Below are positions 7,519 to 13,834 of a stretch of DNA of 13,834 bases, in pieces (positions within the stretch are counted from its first letter, which is position 1; each line of letters begins with the position of its first letter). The stretch is taken from NCBI GenBank assembly GCA_012728025.1, contig JAAYFX010000259.1:1-13834 (forward strand), in the 5' to 3' direction. The notes beneath the pieces were generated by a model, which was not told the DNA's origin, did no database searches, and was given only the letters and a program-made list of their open reading frames with translations. Both the position numbers and the translations under genes were made by a program. This DNA comes from Clostridiales bacterium. GTDB taxonomy: Bacteria > Bacillota > Clostridia > Oscillospirales > Oscillospiraceae.

Positions 7519-7555
7519 TGCGTCTGCCGGATTATATATAAATACGCAAGCCGGC
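7519..7555 (+). other. Interleaved inverted repeats in the ftsE leader
   Basis: TGCGT (7519-7523) is complementary to ACGCA (7544-7548), and GCCGG (7526-7530) is complementary to CCGGC (7551-7555). The pairs are interleaved (A-B-A'-B'), so they form either a pseudoknot or two mutually exclusive hairpins. They start right after the regulator's stop codon and end three bases before AGGAGG of ftsE. The arms are short and could be chance. Confidence 0.35.
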
Positions 7556-7571
7556 GACAGGAGGAAAAGAT

Positions 7572-8267
7572 ATGGTTCTATTGAACAATGTTTCAATGGT
7601 TTATGAAAATAGCGGCACCGTTGCCGCTAACTGCATAGACTTTGAAATAGGGGAAGGGGAATTTGTTTTTCTTGTGGGGCCTTCCGGCTCCGGAAAGACA
7701 ACCATAATCAAAATGCTCACCGGAGAGGTAAGACCTACTGATGGGGATATTTTTGTAAATGAGTTTAATTTAAGAACGATAAAGCCCCGCAAGCTACCTA
7801 TGCTCAGGCGCACTTTGGGAGTTATTTTTCAGGATTTCAGACTCATAGACGATAAGACCGTATATGAAAACGTGGCTTTTGCCATGCGGGTTGTCGGTGC
7901 AAGTAAAAAGGAAATAGATAAGCGGGTGCCCTATGTTCTTGAGCTTGTTGGACTTGAAGGGCGGGAGGGCAGACTGCCTCAAGAACTCTCCGGAGGAGAG
8001 CAACAGAGGGTGGCCATAGCAAGAGCCTTGGTTAACAGCCCAAATCTTATAATTGCCGACGAGCCAACGGGAAACCTTGACCCTGTTAAGAGCCTTGAAC
8101 TTATGCTTCTGTTGGAAAAAATTAATGAACTTGGCACAACTGTTTTGGTTGTTACGCATGAAAAGGAGCTTGTAAACTCCTTTTCAAAGCGTGTAATCGC
8201 CATAGACGGCGGCTGTGTAGTAAATGACGGGATGGGTGGGTATTACTGCTATGAGATTAATGAATAA
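7572..8267 (+). CDS. ftsE: Cell division ATP-binding protein FtsE
   Basis: FtsE is the cytoplasmic ATPase of the FtsEX complex, which couples ATP hydrolysis to activation of peptidoglycan hydrolases during division or elongation. The 231-residue size is usual. Walker A is GPSGSGKT (36-43), the Q-loop lies in VIFQDFRLIDDKTVYENVAF (the FRL form is typical of FtsE), the signature is LSGGE (139-143), Walker B ends in Asp163-Glu164 (IADEPTGNLD) and the H-loop is His196. AGGAGG (7559-7564) precedes the ATG by seven bases. The 3' end overlaps ftsX by 17 bases, which indicates translational coupling. All ATPase motifs are intact. Confidence 0.97.
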   Translation: MVLLNNVSMVYENSGTVAANCIDFEIGEGEFVFLVGPSGSGKTTIIKMLTGEVRPTDGDIFVNEFNLRTIKPRKLPMLRRTLGVIFQDFRLIDDKTVYENVAFAMRVVGASKKEIDKRVPYVLELVGLEGREGRLPQELSGGEQQRVAIARALVNSPNLIIADEPTGNLDPVKSLELMLLLEKINELGTTVLVVTHEKELVNSFSKRVIAIDGGCVVNDGMGGYYCYEINE

Positions 8268-9141
8268 GCTTAATTATCTTATAAGCGAGGGCTTTAAAAG
8301 CATTTTCACCCACGGCTTCATGTCTTTTGCCTCCGTTACAATTATAATTGCCTGCCTTACCATCATGGGAAGTTTTTCCCTTTTGGCAGTCAATATAAAT
8401 GACGTTATAAAGAAGCTTGAAAGTGAAAATGAAATGCTTGCCTTCATTGACGAGACTGTTCCGGATGAGGATGCCCTAGCTTTGGCAAGCAAGCTTGAAG
8501 CCGTAGCCAACGTATCATCCGTAAACTTTGTTTCCCGAGAGGAAGCTATGGAAAGCTTTAAGGATGAATATGAAAACAGCTCTATTTTTGAAGAGATTGA
8601 GCCAACGGTTTTCAGGCACAGATATGTGGTTTTTCTTAATGACATCGGCCTTATGGAGGACACAAAGACCCAGCTTGAAACGATTGATGGAATTGCCGAC
8701 GTAAGTGCCCAGCTTGAAATTTCCAAAGGTTTTGTAACAGTGCGCAATATAGTAAGCGCCGTTTCACTGATTTTAATAGTTATTCTTTTTGTAGTCTCCA
8801 TATTCATAATGTCTAATACAATAAAGCTGACTACCTTCGGCAGACGTGAGGAAATAGCCATTATGAAGATGGTAGGAGCGACAAACAGCTTCATAAGAAC
8901 CCCCTTTATAATAGAGGGACTGGTATTGGGCGCCTTGGGTGCAGCCTTTGCCTTCCTTATACAATGGGGTATATATACACTTATAAGCGATAAGATAATG
9001 ACCAGCATTGCCGGAGCCTATATGAACGTTATTCCATTTACGGCTCTTATGTATCCGGTGGGGCTTGTTTTTCTGGCTGTGGGCGTGGTCGTCGGAATGT
9101 TTGGCGGCAGTATAGCCATTAGAAACTATCTAAAGGTCTAG
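8251..9141 (+). CDS. ftsX: Cell division membrane protein FtsX
   Basis: FtsX is the transmembrane partner of FtsE and passes the ATPase signal to extracellular hydrolases. The 296-residue protein has the expected layout: a cytoplasmic N-terminus (MRLMNKLNYLISEGFKSI), a first membrane helix at about 23-48, a large extracellular loop at about 49-165, then helices at about 167-189, 218-245 and 265-289. The conserved FGRREEIAIMKMVGATNSFI segment (196-215) is the cytoplasmic stretch typical of FtsX/FtsE contact. I chose the ATG at 8251 because it gives the usual MR-type N-terminus and has GGGTGGG (8234-8240) ten bases upstream; an ATG at 8260 or an upstream ACG/ATG at 8224 are alternatives. It overlaps ftsE, and its stop codon is part of the next gene's AGGAGG, so the three genes are tightly coupled. 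Confidence 0.95.
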   Translation: MRLMNKLNYLISEGFKSIFTHGFMSFASVTIIIACLTIMGSFSLLAVNINDVIKKLESENEMLAFIDETVPDEDALALASKLEAVANVSSVNFVSREEAMESFKDEYENSSIFEEIEPTVFRHRYVVFLNDIGLMEDTKTQLETIDGIADVSAQLEISKGFVTVRNIVSAVSLILIVILFVVSIFIMSNTIKLTTFGRREEIAIMKMVGATNSFIRTPFIIEGLVLGALGAAFAFLIQWGIYTLISDKIMTSIAGAYMNVIPFTALMYPVGLVFLAVGVVVGMFGGSIAIRNYLKV

Positions 9142-9150
9142 GAGGTTCTT

Positions 9151-10365
9151 ATGCAAAAAAACAGGAAAAAGTTTGTTTCCATAGTCTGCGTTATCCTTGT
9201 GCTTGTACTTATTGGTTCCCTTGTGCTTTCGGCAATAGGGGGAGCCTTGGCTGTTTCACAGTCTGAGATAGACAGCTTGAAAAACAAGCAGACGGCCATA
9301 GGACAGCAGCAGGATGCACTAAAAGGCAAAATTGGCGGTCTTGAAGATGAAATGGCCACGGCCGTTGAAAAAAAGACCCTGTTGGATGAGCAAAACGAGC
9401 TTGCAAGGCAGGAAATTGAGCTTATAAACGAGCAGATTGACCTGTATGACAAGCTTATTGAGCAAAAGGCCAAGGAGCTTGAAGAAGCCAAGGCCGCAGA
9501 GGCTGAGCAAAAGGAAACCCTCCGCATCCGCATGAGAGCTATGGAGGAAAACGGAGATATAAGCTACTACGCAATTTTATTCAATGCCACCGGTTTTTCG
9601 GATTTACTTGCCAGACTTGATTTCATTTCAGGCATAATGAACTATGACAAAAACCTCGAAACAGCCTACATAGCCGCTCGTGAGCACGTGGAGGAGGTAA
9701 AGGCCGATTATGAGGCAACTCAGGTTCAGCAGGAAAAGACGAGGGTAGAGCTTGAGGCCAAAAAGGCACTTCTTGAAACACAGATAGATGAAGCTCAGGC
9801 TGTGATTAAGCAGCTTGACGAAGATGTTGAAAGGCTAAGAGCAGAATTTGACGCTAATGAGGCTGCTCAGCGGGCTTTAAGCTCCCAGATTAACGATATG
9901 GTTGCCGCTTTGGAAAAGCAGCAGCAGGAGCAGATTGCCGCAGGCAATGGCGGCAACATTGTTTTGGGCTCCGGCTCTATGAAATGGCCGCTTACCGGCT
10001 ATTATCCGTCTTCAAATACATACGGTATGCGTCTGCATCCGATTTTTAATGAAATGCGTTTCCATGCGGGGACGGATATTGGAGCGCCTACGGGAACGCC
10101 CATTCTTGCTGCAGACAGCGGAACCATAGCCACAGCCGCCTATGGCAGCGGCTATGGAAACTATGTGGTAATAAGCCATGGCAGCGGCGTGTCAACCCTT
10201 TACGCCCATATGAGCTCTATGGCAGTTTCCGCTGGAGCAAGCGTAAGCAAGGGGCAGGTAATAGGATATGTGGGGTCTACCGGATGGTCTACGGGGCCGC
10301 ACCTTCACTTTGAGGTCAGAGTAAACGGAAGCACGACAGACCCAATGTCATACTCCTACTCCTGA
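9151..10365 (+). CDS. Secreted coiled-coil M23 peptidoglycan endopeptidase
   Basis: This 404-residue protein is a murein hydrolase of EnvC-like layout. A basic N-terminus and a hydrophobic stretch (8-30) form a signal peptide or anchor, with a plausible cleavage site after ALA (32-34). A long Glu/Lys/Gln-rich coiled coil covers about 37-128 and 165-270. A C-terminal LytM/M23 domain (about 275-404) carries the zinc-site pattern H305-x3-D309 (FHAGTD) and H386 in HLHFE, plus His353 (YAHM) and His384 expected for catalysis. The active site therefore looks complete, unlike degenerate EnvC. The enzyme should cut peptide cross-links in the wall. AGGAGG (9140-9145) overlaps the ftsX stop and sits five bases before the ATG. 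Being directly after ftsEX, it is the best candidate for the FtsX-controlled hydrolase; this is inferred from context. The gene ends at the 10385 terminator. Confidence 0.93.
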   Translation: MQKNRKKFVSIVCVILVLVLIGSLVLSAIGGALAVSQSEIDSLKNKQTAIGQQQDALKGKIGGLEDEMATAVEKKTLLDEQNELARQEIELINEQIDLYDKLIEQKAKELEEAKAAEAEQKETLRIRMRAMEENGDISYYAILFNATGFSDLLARLDFISGIMNYDKNLETAYIAAREHVEEVKADYEATQVQQEKTRVELEAKKALLETQIDEAQAVIKQLDEDVERLRAEFDANEAAQRALSSQINDMVAALEKQQQEQIAAGNGGNIVLGSGSMKWPLTGYYPSSNTYGMRLHPIFNEMRFHAGTDIGAPTGTPILAADSGTIATAAYGSGYGNYVVISHGSGVSTLYAHMSSMAVSAGASVSKGQVIGYVGSTGWSTGPHLHFEVRVNGSTTDPMSYSYS

Positions 10366-10384
10366 TTTATCAAAGCACTATGAC

Positions 10385-10428
10385 CGCCGGACAGCTCAAA
10401 AAGAGCTGTCCGGCGTATTTCACGTTTT
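10385..10428 (+). terminator. Intrinsic terminator after the M23 hydrolase gene
   Basis: CGCCGGACAGCTC (10385-10397), loop AAAAA, and GAGCTGTCCGGCG (10403-10415) make a perfect 13-bp GC-rich stem. It is followed by TATTTCACGTTTT, a T-rich but interrupted tract. It starts 19 bases after the stop codon and should end the regulator-ftsEX-M23 transcript. Because the T-run is imperfect, some readthrough into the protease gene is possible. Confidence 0.85.
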
Positions 10429-10463
10429 CTGCTGCCCTAATAATTGCCAGCTTTGGGAGCAGA
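10428..10463 (+). other. Second hairpin in the protease-gene leader
   Basis: TCTGCTGCCC (10428-10437) can pair with GGGAGCAGA (10455-10463), giving six plus three base pairs with one bulged G and a 17-base loop. It lies between the terminator and the ribosome binding site of the S41 protease gene. No T-run follows directly. It could be a leader structure or be without function. Confidence 0.35.
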
Positions 10464-10495
10464 ATAGTTTAATTGCTTTTAAGTCGGAGGAAAAC

Positions 10496-11695
10496 ATGAG
10501 GAAAAAACGTTTCAGCGCTTTGGCCCTTGCCGCTTTATCTACGTTCAGCTTTGCGATTGGCATCTGCCTTAGCGCCTATGCTATTGTCATAAGATACGGT
10601 GGGCCGGATGCCTTTCCTTATACCACAAAATTTGCCTCGGTCTTAACTTCTCTTGAAAAAAATTATATAGGTCAGACCGATATGGAGGAAGTTTCCGACG
10701 CTGCTTATACCGCCATGGTTGCCGCCATTAATGATAGGTGGAGCTATTACATGACGGCACAGGAGTATGAAGAATACCTTCAATATCAAAAAAACAACTA
10801 TAATGGCATCGGCGTGACCATTGAAAAAGACGAAGAAAGCTCTTACCTGCGGGTAATTTCCGTTTCTGAGGACTCTCCTGCCCAGAGAGCCGGTGTTAAA
10901 GCCAGAGACCTTATGATAAAGATAGACGGTGTGGACTTAAAGGGCATGGAGGCAGGTCAGGTACGGGAGCTTATAGCGCAAAAAAGCGGCGAAGATTTTA
11001 CCCTTAGCCTAAAGTTTGAAAATGAGTCGGAACGCAGTATCACAATATCGGCCCAACCGATTTTTTCTAATCCTGTCCAGTATGAATTGCTGGATAGCGG
11101 CATAGGCTATGTCAAAATCAAAAATTTTGAGGGCGAATGTGCCGACCGCAGTATTGCTGCCGTAGATGAGCTTATAGCACTGGGGGCCAAAGGCATAGTT
11201 TTTGATGTGCGCAACAACCCTGGGGGACTTTTAAATGAGCTTGTGAAGATTTTGGACTATCTTCTTCCCGAGGGAACTGTTTTTATATCACGAGACAAAG
11301 ACGGCAATGAAAGCCTTAAGACCTCAGATGCAGCTTTTATCGATTTGCCCTTTGCGGTTCTAATTAATGAAAATAGTTACAGTGCGGCGGAGTTTTTTGC
11401 AGCGGCCCTGTCAGAGTATGAACGTGCAGATATAGTTGGAGAGCAAACTACCGGAAAGTCACGCTCCCAGATAAACATTGTTTTAAGTGATGGCAGCGCC
11501 GTTCATCTTTCAGTGAACAGCTATCTGACACCTAAGGGAATAGACCTTGCCGAGGTCGGCGGCCTTAGTCCGGATATACAGATTGAAATGCCCGATGAGC
11601 TATGGGCGGACCTTATGGCAGGCACCTTGCCCTATGAGGAAGATGTTCAGCTTGCCGCCGCCATAAAGCAACTTTCTGGCTCTGCCGACAAATGA
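10496..11695 (+). CDS. S41-family C-terminal processing protease (CtpA/CtpB type)
   Basis: This 399-residue serine protease is exported or membrane-anchored: basic MRKKR, then a hydrophobic segment at about 8-32. A PDZ domain spans about 102-180 (YNGIGV, and VSEDSPAQRAGVKARDLMIK), followed by the tail-specific protease domain with FDVRNNPGGLLNEL. The catalytic serine is Ser296 (NSYSAAEFF), the lysine is Lys321 and the glutamine Gln325 (TTGKSRSQ). The Ser-Lys distance of 25 and Lys-Gln distance of four match CtpA/CtpB enzymes, which cut or degrade extracytoplasmic proteins from their C-termini. CGGAGG (10485-10490) lies five bases before the ATG. Such proteases often sit beside ftsEX and M23 genes in Firmicutes; a role in trimming envelope or sporulation proteins is possible but not shown. 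The substrate is unknown. Confidence 0.94.
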   Translation: MRKKRFSALALAALSTFSFAIGICLSAYAIVIRYGGPDAFPYTTKFASVLTSLEKNYIGQTDMEEVSDAAYTAMVAAINDRWSYYMTAQEYEEYLQYQKNNYNGIGVTIEKDEESSYLRVISVSEDSPAQRAGVKARDLMIKIDGVDLKGMEAGQVRELIAQKSGEDFTLSLKFENESERSITISAQPIFSNPVQYELLDSGIGYVKIKNFEGECADRSIAAVDELIALGAKGIVFDVRNNPGGLLNELVKILDYLLPEGTVFISRDKDGNESLKTSDAAFIDLPFAVLINENSYSAAEFFAAALSEYERADIVGEQTTGKSRSQINIVLSDGSAVHLSVNSYLTPKGIDLAEVGGLSPDIQIEMPDELWADLMAGTLPYEEDVQLAAAIKQLSGSADK

Positions 11696-11711
11696 TTAGC
11701 TTTTATTCGGC

Positions 11712-11740
11712 TTGACAGCAGAGTTTTTTATATCTATAAT
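11712..11740 (+). promoter_or_regulatory. Perfect consensus sigma-A promoter for greA-lysS
   Basis: TTGACA (11712-11717), an exact 17-base spacer and TATAAT (11735-11740): both hexamers match the housekeeping consensus at all six positions. Transcription should start near 11747, giving a leader of about 76 bases before greA. It indicates strong constitutive expression unless a regulator or leader structure limits it. Confidence 0.92.
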
Positions 11741-11747
11741 ACGTAGC

Positions 11748-11792
11748 AATGATGTCATTTTATATTCTAATGTATAATGTTGCATACGTATG
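11748..11792 (+). repeat. Two short palindromes in the greA leader
   Basis: AATGA-TG-TCATT (11748-11759) and CATACGTATG (11783-11792) are two perfect short palindromes located just downstream of the promoter's expected start. They could be operator half-sites or weak RNA hairpins. A second TATAAT (11773-11778) lies between them without a convincing -35 element. Confidence 0.45.
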
Positions 11793-11822
11793 TAATTTTT
11801 ATATAATGAGGGGACGAAAAAG

Positions 11823-12296
11823 ATGGCAAACGAAGCAAAGTTTAAAATGAGCAGGCAACGCTTTGACGAAATACGTGAGGAGCTTCACTATCTAGAAACT
11901 GTCCGCGAAAAAGAAGTTTCAGAGTTGATAAAAGAGGCCCGCTCCTTTGGCGACCTTTCTGAAAACAGCGAATATGACGAGGCGAAAACCGAACAGGGCA
12001 AACTCTATTCAAAAATCGCCGAGCTGAAAAATGTTATAGAAAACGCTGAGATAATAGAAACCATTGAAAACACCAACAACATAAGCCTTGGCAGCAAAGT
12101 TACTGTGGAGTGTCTTGAGGACGGGGAAAAAGAGGAATATCAAATCGTCGGCTCTCAGGAGGCAAACCCTCTCCATGGGCGGGTTTCCGACGATTCTCCC
12201 ATAGGACAGGGACTTTTGGGCCATACGGCAGGAGATACGGTAACAATTGAGGCACCTGCCGGTGAAATAAGCTACCGTATAATAAGCATCGAATAA
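11823..12296 (+). CDS. greA: Transcription elongation factor GreA
   Basis: GreA binds the secondary channel of RNA polymerase and stimulates cleavage of the backtracked RNA 3' end, so stalled complexes resume. The 157-residue size is typical. The N-terminal coiled coil (about 1-77) carries the tip motif GDLSENSEYDEAK (43-55), with the acidic residues Asp44 and Glu47 that act at the polymerase active site. The C-terminal FKBP-like domain (about 83-157) includes LGSKVTVE, the NPLHGRVSDDSPIGQGLLGH segment and a TVEAPAGE-like TIEAPAGEISYRI end. GAGGGGA (11809-11815) precedes the ATG by about seven bases. It lies behind a perfect promoter and 13 bases ahead of lysS, so the two genes form an operon. 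Confidence 0.97.
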   Translation: MANEAKFKMSRQRFDEIREELHYLETVREKEVSELIKEARSFGDLSENSEYDEAKTEQGKLYSKIAELKNVIENAEIIETIENTNNISLGSKVTVECLEDGEKEEYQIVGSQEANPLHGRVSDDSPIGQGLLGHTAGDTVTIEAPAGEISYRIISIE

Positions 12297-12309
12297 GGGA
12301 GCGCAATAT

Positions 12310-13818
12310 ATGAGTCATGAAGAAGTAAAAGACAATGAGATTGAAGAAGCCCTTGAGCTATCCGAAATCCTGCAAATTCGCAGGGACAAGCTGGCTAGGC
12401 TTCAGGACGAGGGACGTGACCCTTATACCGAGACGAAATACCTAAGAACAGCTTACAGCGGTGAAGTTAAGGATAACTTTGAAGTCTGGGAGGAAAAGGA
12501 CGTATCCATGGCAGGACGCCTTATGTCAAAGCGGGATATGGGTAAAGCCTTTTTTGCGGACATCATGGACGACAAGGGAAGAATCCAACTTTATGTTCGG
12601 GTAAACGACTTGGGTGAAGAGCTTTTCAATGAGTTTAAAAAATGGGATATTGGCGACATAGTCGGCGTTGAAGGCTTTGTGTTCCGCACCCGTAAGGGCG
12701 AAATTTCCATACATTGCAAATCCATAAAGCTTCTTTCAAAATCCCTTCTGCCACTGCCGGAGAAGTTTCACGGTCTTACGGATACGGAAACCCGCTACCG
12801 TCAGCGCTATGTTGACCTTATAGTGAACCCCGAGGTTCGTAGAAACTTTGAGATACGCAGTCTTTTTATCCGCCATATTCGTGAATTTTTGGATAAGCGT
12901 GGCTATATAGAAGTTGAAACTCCCGTTTTAAACACCATTTCCGGCGGTGCTAACGCAAGACCTTTCATCACACATCATAACGCTTTGGGATTAGACCTTT
13001 ATATGCGCATTGCCACAGAGCTGCACCTAAAGCGGCTTATCGTCGGCGGCATAGAAAGAGTTTATGAAATAGGCCGTATTTTCCGCAATGAGGGCATGGA
13101 CACAAAGCACAACCCCGAGTTTACAACGGTTGAGCTTTACGAAGCCTATGCCGACTTTAACGATATGATGGACCTCTTTGAGGAGCTTTTATCCAGTGCC
13201 GCGATGGATATTTTGGGAAGTTATGAGACTACATGGCAGGGTGAGAACGTCTCTCTTGCCCCCGGCTGGGAGCGTATTCCCATGCACGAGGCTGTGAAGA
13301 AATATCTCGGTGTGGACTTTTTACCGGTCACAGATGACGAGGAGGCCGTTCGCCTTGCCGAGTCAGTGGGAGTTCACATACCCAAGGAAAAGGAAAAAAC
13401 TTGGGGTAATGCCCTTTATGAATGTTTTGACCAAAAGGTTGAGGAAAAGCTTATCCAGCCAACCTTTATAACTATGCACCCTGTTGATGTTTCCCCCTTG
13501 GCAAAACGCAGCCTTAGCGACTCGAGACTTACGGAGCGCTTTGAGCTTTTCATTTGCCGCAGTGAAATGGGCAATGCGTTTTCCGAGCTTAACGACCCTA
13601 TCGACCAGAAGCAGCGTTTCCAAAAGCAGGCTGAGCTGCGCCGTAAGGGAGATGTCGAGGCCGGCATGATGGACGAGGACTTCATAACGGCTCTTGAGTA
13701 CGGTATGCCGCCCACAGGTGGGCTTGGCATAGGCATAGACCGCTGTGTGATGCTTCTTTGTGGACTTGACTCCATAAGGGAGGTTATCCTGTTCCCGACG
13801 ATGAAACCCATCGAATAA
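12310..13818 (+). CDS. lysS: Lysyl-tRNA synthetase, class II
   Basis: LysS charges tRNA-Lys with lysine in the cytoplasm. The 502-residue length is normal and the gene is complete. An N-terminal OB-fold anticodon-binding domain (about 60-155) contains VSMAGRLMSKRDMGKAFFAD. The class II catalytic core has motif 1 around GYIEVETPVL (198-207), motif 2 FRNEGMDTKHNPEFTTVELY (258-277, with Arg259 and Glu261), and motif 3 GLGIGIDRCVMLL (471-483) with Arg478. AAGGGAG (12295-12301) lies eight bases before the ATG. It follows greA by 13 bases and shares its promoter; this greA-lysS pairing is common in clostridia. No T-box leader is seen between the genes. Only 16 bases remain after the stop, so its terminator is outside the window. 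Confidence 0.98.
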   Translation: MSHEEVKDNEIEEALELSEILQIRRDKLARLQDEGRDPYTETKYLRTAYSGEVKDNFEVWEEKDVSMAGRLMSKRDMGKAFFADIMDDKGRIQLYVRVNDLGEELFNEFKKWDIGDIVGVEGFVFRTRKGEISIHCKSIKLLSKSLLPLPEKFHGLTDTETRYRQRYVDLIVNPEVRRNFEIRSLFIRHIREFLDKRGYIEVETPVLNTISGGANARPFITHHNALGLDLYMRIATELHLKRLIVGGIERVYEIGRIFRNEGMDTKHNPEFTTVELYEAYADFNDMMDLFEELLSSAAMDILGSYETTWQGENVSLAPGWERIPMHEAVKKYLGVDFLPVTDDEEAVRLAESVGVHIPKEKEKTWGNALYECFDQKVEEKLIQPTFITMHPVDVSPLAKRSLSDSRLTERFELFICRSEMGNAFSELNDPIDQKQRFQKQAELRRKGDVEAGMMDEDFITALEYGMPPTGGLGIGIDRCVMLLCGLDSIREVILFPTMKPIE

Positions 13819-13834
13819 ACATCATTATCGTGAG

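Noticed and set aside
8224..8250. Upstream start for FtsX giving nine extra residues
   Set aside because: The extension (MTGWVGITA) is just ftsE read in another frame; ATG 8251 gives the usual FtsX N-terminus and a suitable ribosome binding site.
8274..9008. 244-codon minus-strand open frame opposite ftsX
   Set aside because: It is antisense to a clearly real ftsX, rich in Ser/Ile/Thr as expected from a complement, and has no supporting start signal.
11680..11730. Possible terminator after the S41 protease gene (CTCTG-CCGA pairing with TCGG and CAGAG, then TTTTTT)
   Set aside because: The stem needs an eight-base one-sided bulge, and the T-run is the spacer of the perfect greA promoter; the promoter explains the sequence better.
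12297..12309. T-box or other tRNA-sensing leader for lysS
   Set aside because: The greA-lysS gap is only 13 bases and the greA leader of about 76 bases is too short for a T-box and lacks the T-box sequence.

Overview
The window reads as chromosomal core DNA of a low-to-moderate GC Gram-positive bacterium, most likely a Clostridia/Oscillospiraceae-type anaerobe. The evidence is strong GGAGG-type ribosome binding sites, the order rpsG-fusA-tuf, a CwlO/PcsB-style FtsEX cluster, a greA-lysS pair, a DUF4830-like lipoprotein-sized protein and a PucR/CdaR-type regulator. Almost every base is accounted for by intact genes. I see no rRNA, tRNA, CRISPR array, insertion sequence, prophage or attachment site, and no gene is clearly broken.

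Layout. (1) 1-3540: the tail of the str operon, with the end of rpsG, then fusA (EF-G) and tuf (EF-Tu), closed by a strong hairpin that works as a terminator in both directions. (2) 3543-4864: a small membrane-anchored DUF4830-like protein on the minus strand, convergent with tuf and divergent from an rsuA-type rRNA pseudouridine synthase. A perfect 12-bp inverted repeat lies in the rsuA leader. (3) 5037-6161: an orphan UgpC/MsmK-type sugar-importer ATPase with no permease or binding protein in view. (4) 6355-10428: a probable operon with a good sigma-A-type promoter, a PucR/CdaR-like regulator, ftsE, ftsX, and a secreted coiled-coil M23 peptidoglycan hydrolase, ended by a perfect GC-rich hairpin. 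(5) 10496-11695: an S41 (CtpA/CtpB-type) PDZ protease. (6) 11712-13818: a perfect consensus promoter (TTGACA, 17 bp, TATAAT) driving greA and lysS.

How the genes fit together. Regions 1, 2 and 6 serve translation and transcription: elongation factors, rRNA modification, rescue of stalled RNA polymerase and lysyl-tRNA charging. Region 4 is an envelope-remodelling module. FtsE (ATPase) and FtsX (membrane) would transmit ATP hydrolysis to the extracellular hydrolase encoded next door, and the S41 protease downstream is a typical companion. The most interesting points are the sugar-type regulator placed in front of ftsEX, the catalytically complete EnvC-like hydrolase, and several small palindromic or potentially structured leaders. 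I found no convincing novel multi-gene system; the window is mainly well-organised housekeeping DNA.
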